Shown here one piece after another: positions 1 through 5,093 of a stretch of 5,722 nucleotides of DNA. Within the stretch, counting starts at the first letter, position 1. Each line of letters begins with the position of its first letter. The notes beneath the pieces are model-generated. The model saw nothing but the letters and a program-made list of their open reading frames with translations, had not been told where the DNA came from and searched no databases. The stretch is taken from NCBI GenBank assembly GCA_001603055.1, contig LVAZ01000291.1:1-5722 (forward strand), read 5' to 3'. The DNA comes from Victivallales bacterium Lenti_02. Its GTDB lineage: Bacteria > Verrucomicrobiota > Lentisphaeria > Oligosphaerales > Lenti-02. The position numbers and the translations under genes were made by a program.

Positions 1-169
1 GGTTCCGGTACACTCAATCAGGCCAAATATGGGGCATTCCTAAGTTGCCCGCGACAGGGGCCGGGCGAGCGAAACCAGGCACCGGCCACTACGGATTCGG
101 GGGGCTGTGCCGGTTAGGGGCACAAAAAAGCCCCAGCTCATGAACTGAGACTGGGGCTCTGGATTTGTT
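1..169. other. Chromosomal flank outside the element, no gene seen
   Basis: I see no credible coding region here. The stretch lies on the 3' side of the tRNA remnant and contains that tRNA's terminator, so it is most simply host DNA that was originally downstream of the intact tRNA gene. This is inferred from the position of the tRNA fragment, not from any recognised host gene. Confidence 0.6.
124..158 (-). terminator. Rho-independent terminator of the tRNA gene
   Basis: Read on the minus strand, AGCCCCAG (from 158) pairs perfectly with CTGGGGCT (ending at 129). An inner CTCA/TGAG stem extends the hairpin, and a run of six T (plus-strand A at 124-129) follows. It lies just past the CCA end of the tRNA remnant, in the same orientation, so it is the native terminator of the tRNA that the element interrupted. 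Confidence 0.85.
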
Positions 170-219
170 TGGTAGCGGCTCAGGGACTTGAACCCCGGAC
201 CTACGGATTATGATACCGT
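170..219 (-). pseudogene. 3' half of a tRNA-Met/Ile2 (CAT) gene, attachment-site remnant
   Basis: On the minus strand the sequence ends in ACCA. It contains an acceptor 3' strand AGCCGCT (174-180), a complete T arm with a GTTCAAGTC loop and a 5-bp stem including one G-U pair (181-197), a 5-nt variable loop (198-202) and an anticodon loop with CAT at 210-212. The anticodon stem pairs at 4 of 5 positions, with a T-T mismatch next to the loop, and position 32 is A instead of the usual pyrimidine. Upstream of the anticodon arm there is no D arm and no 5' acceptor strand, so this is not a functional tRNA. A 3' tRNA fragment beside an integrase gene is the classic scar of tyrosine-recombinase integration. 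The intact tRNA should be at the other end of the element, outside this window. Confidence 0.88.
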
Positions 220-220
220 A
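202..220. other. Probable att core: anticodon stem-loop with 5-bp inverted arms
   Basis: TACGG (202-206) and CCGTA (216-220) form perfect inverted arms around a 9-nt spacer that contains the anticodon triplet. Tyrosine integrases commonly use the anticodon stem-loop of a tRNA as crossover site, with each arm bound by one integrase protomer and strand exchange in the loop. Recognisable tRNA sequence fades within this spacer, placing the crossover at or near 207-215. The exact cut points are inferred. Confidence 0.7.
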
Positions 221-369
221 ACTTTCTACCTAAAATGAAAACCATTCCCACACTTTGTACCACACTATCGACTTGCACCCCCGAAAAACCGCGCCAAAGT
301 AGGCACAGATAGGCATTGCATGGCAGGCAACCGCCGCGAAGTCAACCACCAAGCCGAAGGGGCCGGAAC
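221..369. other. Region between att core and integrase, no gene
   Basis: This is moderately AT-rich DNA between the att core and the integrase start. TAAAAT at 231-236 could serve as a -10 element, but the matching -35 position (208-213) is poor, so I do not call a promoter. TAGGCA occurs at 300-305 and 310-315, exactly 10 bp apart, and AGGCA recurs at 325-329. Such short direct repeats beside an att core could be integrase arm-type sites, but this is weak. A TTG at 316 opens the integrase frame further upstream; I prefer the ATG at 370. Confidence 0.35.
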
Positions 370-1722
370 ATGGGGCGCAAGACCACCGGGACGCTGTTCA
401 AGCGGGGGAGCAACTACTACGTCCGTTTCCAACTGGACGGGAAACGGGTTGACCGGGCATTGAAGGACGAACAGGGAAACCCCGTCACCGACCGGGCCGG
501 GGCGGAGGACGCCAGCCGCGCCCTGCTCTCGCCCCTGGCGTTCAAGGACAAGGCGAAGCGCCTGCGGGAGCTTGCCACCGCCCTGCGCACTGCCGAGGAT
601 GAAGCCACCGAGGCCGAACGGACCATCGCCGAACGCCGGGAGCGCGAAGAGGCGGAGCGGAACAAGCTACCCATCGCCAAAGCCTGGGAACGGTTCCCCT
701 ACATCGAGGCGACCCGAGGCGACGTTGCCCGCGCCCTGTCGCCGCAGACCGTCAAGGACAACGCCAGCCATTGGCGAACCTTCGCCGCATGGGCGGAGGG
801 GCAAGGCATCCGGGCACTGGAGGACATCGAGGCCCGGCACGTCGCCGCATTCTCGAAGCACCTGCGGGAAGAGGTGACGGCCAACCGGCACAACAAGATT
901 CTCGCCACCTGCTCGGTTGTCTGCCGACTGGCGGGCCGCCCGGACCCCTTCGCCGCCGCGAAGAAGTACCGCGCCGAACCGGTCCACCGCGAGAACCTGG
1001 AACCGGACGAAATCCGGGCGGTCATCGAGGCCGCGCCCGGCGAGTTCCGCCGCCTGCTGATTCTCGCCACCTTCACCGGGTTGCGCCTGGGGGACTGCGC
1101 CACCATGCAATGGGAAGGCATCCACCTGGACGAAAACGGGGGCCGCATCATCCGGCGCACGAGCAAGACGCGCAAGACCGTGAGCTTTCCCATTCACCCG
1201 GACCTGCGGGCGGAACTGGAGCGCACCCCCCCGGAGGAACGGGCCGGGGCCGTCTGCCCGGAACTGGCCGAACTCTACCACCGGGAGCCGCAACGCATAT
1301 CCAAGCGAATGCGCCAGCTCTTCGAGGGTTGCGAACTCGAAACGCGCATCGAGGCCGGGAAGGGCCGCAAGCGGGCCGCGTCCGTCCGGGGATTCCATTC
1401 GTTGCGCCATTCCTTCGCCACCGAATGCGCACGGGCTGGCGTTCCCCTGGGGCTGGTGCAATCCTGGCTCGGGCACAATTCGCCGGAGATCACCCGCATC
1501 TATGAGAACTGGAGTATGGACCGGGACGCGGGCCGGATTCTCTCCGCCCTGCCGACGCTGGCCCTGCCGGAAGGCCCGGACAGGCCCGCCCCCATCGAGG
1601 GCGAAGCGCCCCCCGTGGAGATCGAGACGGAGCGCGACCAACTGGCCCGGCTGGCCCGCGAACTGCCCGCCGCCCGCGTCCGGGATTTGCTCGACATCGC
1701 CGCCGCCTGGGGCCGGAAGTGA
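370..1722 (+). CDS. Tyrosine-type site-specific integrase
   Basis: This 450-aa protein should catalyse integration and excision of the element at the adjacent tRNA-derived att site. Residues 1-30 start with a short basic segment (MGRKTTGTLFKRG..YYVRF) typical of arm-binding N-termini. A charged, probably coiled helix follows at about 60-100, then a SAM-like core-binding domain at about 100-200. The catalytic domain holds the expected residues: Arg239 (TGLRLGD), a Lys at about 266-269 (SKTRKT), His343 and Arg346 (FHSLRHSF), His369 (WLGHNS) and nucleophile Tyr378 (RIYENW, codon at 1501). All are intact, so it is probably active. A tail of about 50 residues follows the catalytic core. I chose the ATG at 370 because the N-terminal extension from the TTG at 316 looks non-protein-like and GAAGGGG lies just upstream of 370. 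The resemblance to PVC-group integrases is from memory. The gene points away from the att site, into the element. Confidence 0.93.
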   Translation: MGRKTTGTLFKRGSNYYVRFQLDGKRVDRALKDEQGNPVTDRAGAEDASRALLSPLAFKDKAKRLRELATALRTAEDEATEAERTIAERREREEAERNKLPIAKAWERFPYIEATRGDVARALSPQTVKDNASHWRTFAAWAEGQGIRALEDIEARHVAAFSKHLREEVTANRHNKILATCSVVCRLAGRPDPFAAAKKYRAEPVHRENLEPDEIRAVIEAAPGEFRRLLILATFTGLRLGDCATMQWEGIHLDENGGRIIRRTSKTRKTVSFPIHPDLRAELERTPPEERAGAVCPELAELYHREPQRISKRMRQLFEGCELETRIEAGKGRKRAASVRGFHSLRHSFATECARAGVPLGLVQSWLGHNSPEITRIYENWSMDRDAGRILSALPTLALPEGPDRPAPIEGEAPPVEIETERDQLARLARELPAARVRDLLDIAAAWGRK

Positions 1723-1778
1723 AGGCAGGAAAACGGTCGAAACGGCCACAACTGCCACAATGGCAACAAGATACAAAA

Positions 1779-1907
1779 ACGCAAAAACGCCGGAATATGG
1801 CGTAAGGTGTTGCGGTTTAGGAAGATAGGGCAGGAATTCGAGCTATACTTAATCGACGTTATGCGACGCGACATCATATAGGGCGACCGTAAACGACGCA
1901 AAAACGC
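1779..1907 (+). repeat. Direct repeat pair ACGCAAAAACGC (1779-1790, 1896-1907)
   Basis: An identical 12-mer occurs twice, 117 bp apart, in non-coding DNA. The first copy is extended upstream by another CAAAAACG, making a short tandem there. The A5 tract flanked by CGC could be a protein site (integrase arm or excisionase) or a bending element. Function is inferred only from location. Confidence 0.5.
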
Positions 1908-1911
1908 TTGC

Positions 1912-1930
1912 GCTTTTCCTTCGGAAAAGC
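1912..1930. repeat. Perfect 8-bp inverted repeat (hairpin)
   Basis: GCTTTTCC and GGAAAAGC flank the three bases TTC. No T run follows on either strand at the right distance, so it is not a convincing terminator. It could be an operator half-site pair or a leader hairpin for the downstream HTH gene. Confidence 0.5.
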
Positions 1931-1993
1931 TACAGTGAACACCATCGGCCAAGCCGCAGACGCCACCCCACCCCAACCCCGGAGCCCAACAAC

Positions 1994-2197
1994 ATGGCCA
2001 GACCGCACAAGGACATCGAGCCCGACGAAACCATGACCGACGAGGTTATGACCGCCGCCGAAGTCGCCGCCTTCCTCAAGATTCACCGGGCGACGCTGTA
2101 CCGCATGATCGAGGCGGAGGGAATCCCCTGCCACCGCCTGGGCAACGACCGCCGGTTCATCCGGGCGGAAGTGCTCGCCTGGCTCGCCAGCCGCTAG
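1994..2197 (+). CDS. AlpA/excisionase-like HTH DNA-binding protein
   Basis: This 67-aa protein consists almost entirely of a winged helix-turn-helix of the MerR/excisionase type (HTH_17-like). Residues 18-66 include the characteristic order: MTAAEVAAFLKIHRATLYRMI (first helices and recognition helix), IPCHRLGNDRRF (wing) and RAEVLAWL (final helix). Such proteins act as recombination directionality factors or as transcription activators of integrase genes in prophages and integrative elements. Its position next to the integrase and a repeat-containing control region supports a role in excision control. GGAG at 1981-1984, nine bases before the ATG, is the ribosome binding site. The first 17 residues are acidic and unconserved in appearance. 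Whether it is truly Xis or only a regulator cannot be decided here. Confidence 0.82.
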   Translation: MARPHKDIEPDETMTDEVMTAAEVAAFLKIHRATLYRMIEAEGIPCHRLGNDRRFIRAEVLAWLASR

Positions 2198-2214
2198 ACC
2201 CCGGCCCGAGGGCT

Positions 2215-2634
2215 CTATGCCGTGGCCCTGGCACCGGCCCGCGCCTGTAGGTTGCGATAGACGTATTCCGAGAAGTCAACCCAACCGCTGGCCACGAGCC
2301 GCCCGTATAGCTCGCCGTCCAGATCGTCGGGGACCAGCGAGTTGTGCAGCAGGCCGGGGAGGACAGCCACGAGCCGCGCATTGCCCATCTGTGCAACGCT
2401 CAGATCGGGGGAGAGTACCCGGCAGGCCAGCCGTTCATGCACCATCCGGGCGAACTCCCGCAGAGTGAGCGGTTCGCCCGGCTCGCGTTCGTCCATGCAA
2501 AGAGCAATCCATCCCCTGGCAACGTCATCGCAGACCCCCCGGAGCTTGCGCTTGCACCCTGGGGAGCAAGCCGCCCATTCCGGGCTGGCGTTCTCCATCG
2601 AAGAACCGCAGTGAGGGCAGAATTCGGCTTGCAT
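2215..2634 (-). CDS. Zinc-ribbon protein of unknown function
   Basis: This 139-aa protein is encoded opposite to its neighbours. Residues 6-27 hold a CPHCG...CSPGC pattern (Cys6, Cys9, Cys23, Cys27), a likely small zinc ribbon. The remaining 110 residues look helical, with two stretches resembling packed helices (LTLREFARMVHERLACRVL and RLVAVLPGLLHNSLV) and no family I recognise. The ATG at 2634 keeps the first CxxC; the next Met would lose it. Only a weak ribosome binding site (GGAT) precedes it. Its start faces the operon promoter at 2650-2677, so it may compete with or be regulated from the same interval. The frame is convergent with the gene ending at 2197, 17 bp away, with no clear terminator between them. 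Opposite-strand frames here look like shadows. Confidence 0.7.
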   Translation of the reverse strand: MQAEFCPHCGSSMENASPEWAACSPGCKRKLRGVCDDVARGWIALCMDEREPGEPLTLREFARMVHERLACRVLSPDLSVAQMGNARLVAVLPGLLHNSLVPDDLDGELYGRLVASGWVDFSEYVYRNLQARAGARATA

Positions 2635-2649
2635 GGCGAGTTATCCAAG

Positions 2650-2677
2650 TTGACAGAAACATACTATGTGCTAGACT
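2650..2677 (+). promoter_or_regulatory. Strong sigma70-type promoter of the operon
   Basis: A perfect -35 TTGACA (2650-2655) is followed after 16 bp by TAGACT (2672-2677), which matches TATAAT at four of six positions and is preceded by TGC, giving an extended -10. Transcription would start near 2684 and run into the operon beginning at 2840. It lies in a short AT-rich island between the divergent genes, the expected place for an immunity-type control promoter. Confidence 0.75.
2659..2669. promoter_or_regulatory. Operator-like palindrome inside the promoter spacer
   Basis: ACATA-C-TATGT is a perfect 5-bp inverted repeat around one central base, sitting between the -35 and -10 elements. A dimeric HTH protein bound here would block RNA polymerase. 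The obvious candidate is the XRE-type protein encoded first in the operon, which would give autorepression. Binding is inferred from location only. Confidence 0.5.
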
Positions 2678-2693
2678 TTCCTATATTACACCC

Positions 2694-2772
2694 GGACACA
2701 CCGCTTCGCGAGTGTCCATAACCGAGTTTCGACGCTGTAAGCGTGGCTCTCTCGACATGGCGGAAACGCCGT
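2694..2772 (+). promoter_or_regulatory. Structured 5' leader with three hairpins
   Basis: The leader of about 155 nt between the predicted start site and the first operon gene contains three consecutive hairpins. The first is GGACAC...GTGTCC with an inner CGC-TTC-GCG (2694-2717). The second is ACGCT-GTA-AGCGT (2732-2744). The third is a GGCG-GAAA-CGCC stem with a GAAA tetraloop, extendable by a U-G and an A-U pair (2757-2772). None has a U tract. The leader may control translation or be a small RNA, and the first hairpin could also be a DNA operator. I recognise no known riboswitch class. Confidence 0.4.
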
Positions 2773-2839
2773 GGTCTTGCGGGTTGCGCTTTCTTCATTT
2801 CCTGGCGGCCCGTGGGATCGACTCAGAGGAAGCCGGGAA

Positions 2840-3076
2840 ATGCCTACCATCGTCCGAACTCCGCAGAACCGAGCCCTTCGCGTTGCCCTGGAGCAGCGCG
2901 ACATGGACCGGGCCGAACTGGCCCGGCTGGCGGGGCTCCATCCCATCACCGTCTCGCGCGTCGTATCCGGGCACCAGACCCTGAGCGCCGCGAGCGCCGC
3001 CCGCGTGGCCGAAATCCTGGGCTCGACCCCCGAGGCCCTGGGGCTCGTTCGCCCGGAAGGGAGGGCCGAACGGTGA
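2840..3076 (+). CDS. XRE-family HTH transcriptional regulator
   Basis: This 78-aa protein has a single lambda-repressor-like helix-turn-helix. It starts at RALRVALEQRDMDRAELARLAGL, with the turn and recognition helix at HPITVSRVVSGHQTLS, followed by AASAARVAEILGSTPEAL. The pattern is typical of Cro/CI-type DNA-binding proteins that repress their own promoter. A GTG at 2771 could extend the frame by 23 residues, but AGAGGA at 2825-2830, nine bases before the ATG at 2840, and the absence of sense in the extension favour the shorter form. It is first in the operon behind the promoter at 2650, and its stop overlaps the next start (GTGA at 3073-3076). It has no dimerisation or peptidase domain, so it is more Cro-like than CI-like. 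The role as the element's immunity or copy-control switch is inference. Confidence 0.85.
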   Translation: MPTIVRTPQNRALRVALEQRDMDRAELARLAGLHPITVSRVVSGHQTLSAASAARVAEILGSTPEALGLVRPEGRAER

Positions 3077-3390
3077 AGGTCAACACCATACCCGCCCCCA
3101 CCCTTACGGCCATTCACACCCTGCTGGCCCCACACGTTCCCGAGATCACACCGACCGCCCTGGTTGCCGCGCTGAGGGGCTACGAGCTGGAAGGCGAGGC
3201 CCGCCCGGATCGCGAGCCGCCGCCGCCCATGCTGGCCCTTGAGGACGCCGCCGCCGCCCTGTCCATATCGGTGTGCACCGCCCGCCGCATGGTGAAGAGC
3301 GGACGCCTGCCGGGCCGCAAGGTCGGCAAGCTGTGGCGCATTCCCGCCGCCGCTGTCAAGGCCCTGGCCGCTACCGGGGAGGGCCGGTAG
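3073..3390 (+). CDS. Small HTH_17/excisionase-like DNA-binding protein
   Basis: This 105-aa protein starts at a GTG that shares its bases with the previous stop (GTGA). GGAAGGGAGGG a few bases upstream is a strong ribosome binding site, so translation is coupled to the XRE gene. Residues 1-50 form a helical N-terminal region (TLTAIHTLLAPHVPEITPTALVAAL can be seen in parts) followed by a proline-rich linker (REPPPP). Residues 53-99 are a winged helix of the DNA-binding excisionase type: LALEDAAAALSISVCTARRMV, GRLPGRKVGKLWRI, PAAAVKAL. The fold is shared with the protein at 1994, but the two are not close copies. It could help load the downstream replication or partition proteins, act as a second regulator, or be the true directionality factor. 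The same frame is open far upstream of 3073, but that part is a shadow of the XRE gene. Confidence 0.8.
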   Translation: MKVNTIPAPTLTAIHTLLAPHVPEITPTALVAALRGYELEGEARPDREPPPPMLALEDAAAALSISVCTARRMVKSGRLPGRKVGKLWRIPAAAVKALAATGEGR

Positions 3391-3391
3391 C

Positions 3392-4813
3392 ATGAACGGG
3401 GACGGGCACAACATCGGGACCATCGAGAAGGTGAGGCCGGAGGACATCCGCCCTTCGCTGCTGAACAACGAGCTATACCACCGCTTCGACGCCCGGAACG
3501 ACGACGACGCGGCCCTTGCGCGGAGCATCGCCCGCGAAGGCGTGAAAGACCCGCTGATCGTGGATGAAGAGGGTTTCATCCTGAGCGGGCACCGCCGCCA
3601 TGCCGCCGCCATTCTGACCAAAACGGGACTAGTCCCGATTCACCGCCGAACCGGCTTCCGGCTGGCCGAACTCCCGAGAGCCGAACAGCTCAAGGAACTG
3701 GCCGTCTACAACCGGCAGAGGACCAAGGACGCGGGCGAAATGGCCAACGAGGAAATCGTACTGGCCGACTCCGGGGACGCATACGCCGCCCTTCGGGAGC
3801 GGCTCGAAGAGAGACGGCGCGAAGCGCTGATCCCGTTCCCGGACTCCATGGCGATTGTCGGGGAGGTGAAGCGGGCGGCCATATCCGAGGCCAAGCGCCC
3901 CATGATGGACGCCGTTCGTACCATCGTCCGGAACCGTGTCGAATACTGGCCGCTGAGCGTGCGCCAAATTCACTATGCACTGTTGAACGCCCCTCCCCTG
4001 ATTCACGCCAGCAAGGCCCGCAGATACGACAACACCCCGTCATCATACAAGGGGCTCACCAACCTTTGCGCACGGGCCAGGCTGGCCGGGTTGCTGCCCT
4101 GGGAGGCGATTGCGGACGAAACGCGCCCGGTCGAGCTATGGGGAACCCATGCCACCGTCGCCGCCTATGTGGAACGGCAAATGCACTGGTTCCTTGGCGA
4201 CTATCGACGGGACTTGATGCAGGGACAACTACGGCATGTGGAAATCGTCTGCGAGAAGAACACCGTCGCCGAAATCGTCCGCCGGGTTGCCGACGAATAC
4301 ACCCTGCCCGTAACGAGCGGACGCGGTTTCTGCTCAGTCGAGCCGCGCCGCCAGATCGTGGAGAGATACCGCCGGAGCGGCAAAACGGGACTAGTCCTGA
4401 TTCTGCTTTCTGACGCTGATCCGGACGGCGAAGAGATCGCGCAGAGCTTCGCCCGGAGCATCCGGGACGACTTCGGCGTCGAAGAGGTGGAAGCTGTGCG
4501 CCCCGCGCTGACACCCGCTCAAGCCAGGGAGCTTGGATTGCCGTTGACCATCGATGCCAAGAAGACTTCCACCAATTACCGGAAATTCATCAAACTGTAC
4601 GGGAGCGCAGACGCTTACGAGCTTGAGGCGCTGGCCCCGGAGCAACTGGCCGAACTGCTCGAAAAGGCAATCGAGGGAATCATCGACACGGACGCCTATT
4701 GCGGCGAAGTGGAGCGCTGGCAGAAGGAAGCGGGGCAGCTCGAACTGGTGAAAGCCAGAGTCAAGGCGTCGGTATCCGCCAACCTGGGGGGGCTCGACCA
4801 TGCCGACGCCTAG
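3392..4813 (+). CDS. ParB-like domain fused to Spo11/Topo VI subunit A-like TOPRIM protein
   Basis: This 473-aa protein has two recognisable halves. Residues 10-115 fit the ParB/Srx N-terminal fold: VRPEDIRPS, LARSIAREGVKDPLIV (42-57) and GFILSGHRRHAAA (61-73, the GxRR-type box), ending in AVYNRQRTKD. Residues about 130-165 form a charged helical linker. Residues 170-260 resemble the winged-helix (5Y-CAP) domain of Spo11/Topo VI-A, with LSVRQIHYALL placing Tyr195 (codon at 3974) where the family has its DNA-cleaving Tyr (RDIFY in Spo11). Residues 283-350 match TOPRIM: EIVCEKN with Glu288, a TSGRGFCS strand-turn corresponding to the TGKGYP region, then LILLSDADPDGEEI with Asp341 and Asp343 as metal ligands. 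A C-terminal helical region of about 120 residues follows. GGGGAGGG lies eight bases before the ATG, one base after the previous stop. It should cut or remodel DNA, possibly at a specific site, but no GHKL ATPase partner is present. ParB half sure; Topo VI-A half fairly sure; activity unknown. Confidence 0.85.
   Translation: MNGDGHNIGTIEKVRPEDIRPSLLNNELYHRFDARNDDDAALARSIAREGVKDPLIVDEEGFILSGHRRHAAAILTKTGLVPIHRRTGFRLAELPRAEQLKELAVYNRQRTKDAGEMANEEIVLADSGDAYAALRERLEERRREALIPFPDSMAIVGEVKRAAISEAKRPMMDAVRTIVRNRVEYWPLSVRQIHYALLNAPPLIHASKARRYDNTPSSYKGLTNLCARARLAGLLPWEAIADETRPVELWGTHATVAAYVERQMHWFLGDYRRDLMQGQLRHVEIVCEKNTVAEIVRRVADEYTLPVTSGRGFCSVEPRRQIVERYRRSGKTGLVLILLSDADPDGEEIAQSFARSIRDDFGVEEVEAVRPALTPAQARELGLPLTIDAKKTSTNYRKFIKLYGSADAYELEALAPEQLAELLEKAIEGIIDTDAYCGEVERWQKEAGQLELVKARVKASVSANLGGLDHADA
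3619..4402 (+). repeat. Intragenic direct repeat carrying a palindrome (3619-3640, 4381-4402)
   Basis: A 17-bp identical block (CAAAACGGGACTAGTCC) occurs at 3619-3635 and 4381-4397. After one differing base, both copies continue with GATTC. Each copy centres on a palindrome: GGGACTAGTCCC in the first, GGACTAGTCC in the second. Both are read in the same frame (KTGLV-P/L-I) but lie in unrelated domains, the ParB-like and TOPRIM parts, so domain duplication is not the explanation. A protein-binding site such as a parS-like locus is possible. Confidence 0.55.
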
Positions 4814-5093
4814 ACGCGAAGAGGCCCCGCGCCTGGAAGGGGGACGCGGGGCCGAACGGGGGGGACGGGACACCCCCAATGTACCGCCTGCGCCCTCGCC
4901 TGCAAACCCCCTCGACATGCCAGAGGGGAACGCGAGCGCCGCCCGCTTCCCCGCCAACGTCTGGCAGAGACAATGCCCGTGCTGTCTGCGCTGGTTCCGA
5001 GTCACCCGGGGCGAGCGGCAACGCACCTGCCTGGCCGCCGAATGCCGGGCCGAACTCCGGCGGAGGCGGCAACGGGAGGGGGGCCGCGAGTGA
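4800..5093 (+). CDS. Small zinc-finger protein of unknown function
   Basis: This 97-aa protein overlaps the end of the fusion gene by 14 bases and has a G-rich ribosome binding site (GGGGGG at about 4786-4791). The first 55 residues are low-complexity, rich in Arg, Gly and Pro, and probably disordered. Residues 59-82 hold a treble-clef or ribbon-like cysteine set, CPCC...RTCLAAEC (Cys59, Cys62, Cys77, Cys82), followed by a strongly basic tail (RAELRRRRQREGGRE) suited to nucleic acid contact. Similar CxxC...C-x(3-4)-C modules occur in many small phage and plasmid proteins without known function. Its stop is shared with the next start (GTGA at 5090-5093), so it is translated with the operon. 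The unstructured N-terminus makes the exact start less certain, though coupling supports 4800. Confidence 0.7.
   Translation: MPTPRREEAPRLEGGRGAERGGRDTPNVPPAPSPANPLDMPEGNASAARFPANVWQRQCPCCLRWFRVTRGERQRTCLAAECRAELRRRRQREGGRE

Larger units (their letters stand above)
1723..1993. promoter_or_regulatory. Control region between integrase and excisionase-like gene
   Basis: This 271-bp non-coding stretch is clearly richer in A and T than its surroundings. It contains two exact copies of the 12-mer ACGCAAAAACGC (1779-1790 and 1896-1907), a TATACT at 1844-1849, several CGAC motifs at helical spacing, and an 8-bp perfect hairpin at 1912-1930. No U-tract terminator follows the integrase. It is the likely site of promoter and regulator or excisionase binding for the gene at 1994, although I could not pair TATACT with a good -35. 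Confidence 0.5.

Noticed and set aside
316..369. N-terminal extension of the integrase from a TTG at 316
   Set aside because: TTG is a rare start, the 18 extra residues look non-protein-like (many Arg, Pro, Ser), and an ATG with an upstream G-rich site at 370 begins where family-like sequence begins.
202..480. CRISPR array or IS element
   Set aside because: No regularly spaced long repeats and no transposase or terminal inverted repeats were found anywhere in the window.
1753..1765. TGCCA-CAA-TGGCA hairpin after the integrase as terminator
   Set aside because: Only 5 bp and not followed by a T run, so it does not qualify as a rho-independent terminator.
667..1776. Long minus-strand open frame opposite the integrase (369 codons)
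   Set aside because: It is antisense to an intact tyrosine recombinase with all catalytic residues; its translation is low-complexity, as expected for a shadow frame in GC-rich DNA.
1760..1828. 22-codon ORF from ATG 1760
   Set aside because: Very short, no ribosome binding site, and its sequence is mostly the A-rich repeat.
2344..2721. Plus-strand frame of 125 codons opposite the zinc-ribbon gene
   Set aside because: No domain and unnatural composition; the minus-strand frame carries an ordered cysteine motif and plausible helices.
2743..3072. Upstream extension of the second HTH gene across the XRE gene
   Set aside because: The translation before 3073 is Arg/Pro/Gly-rich shadow sequence, and the GTGA overlap with a strong ribosome binding site fixes the start at 3073.
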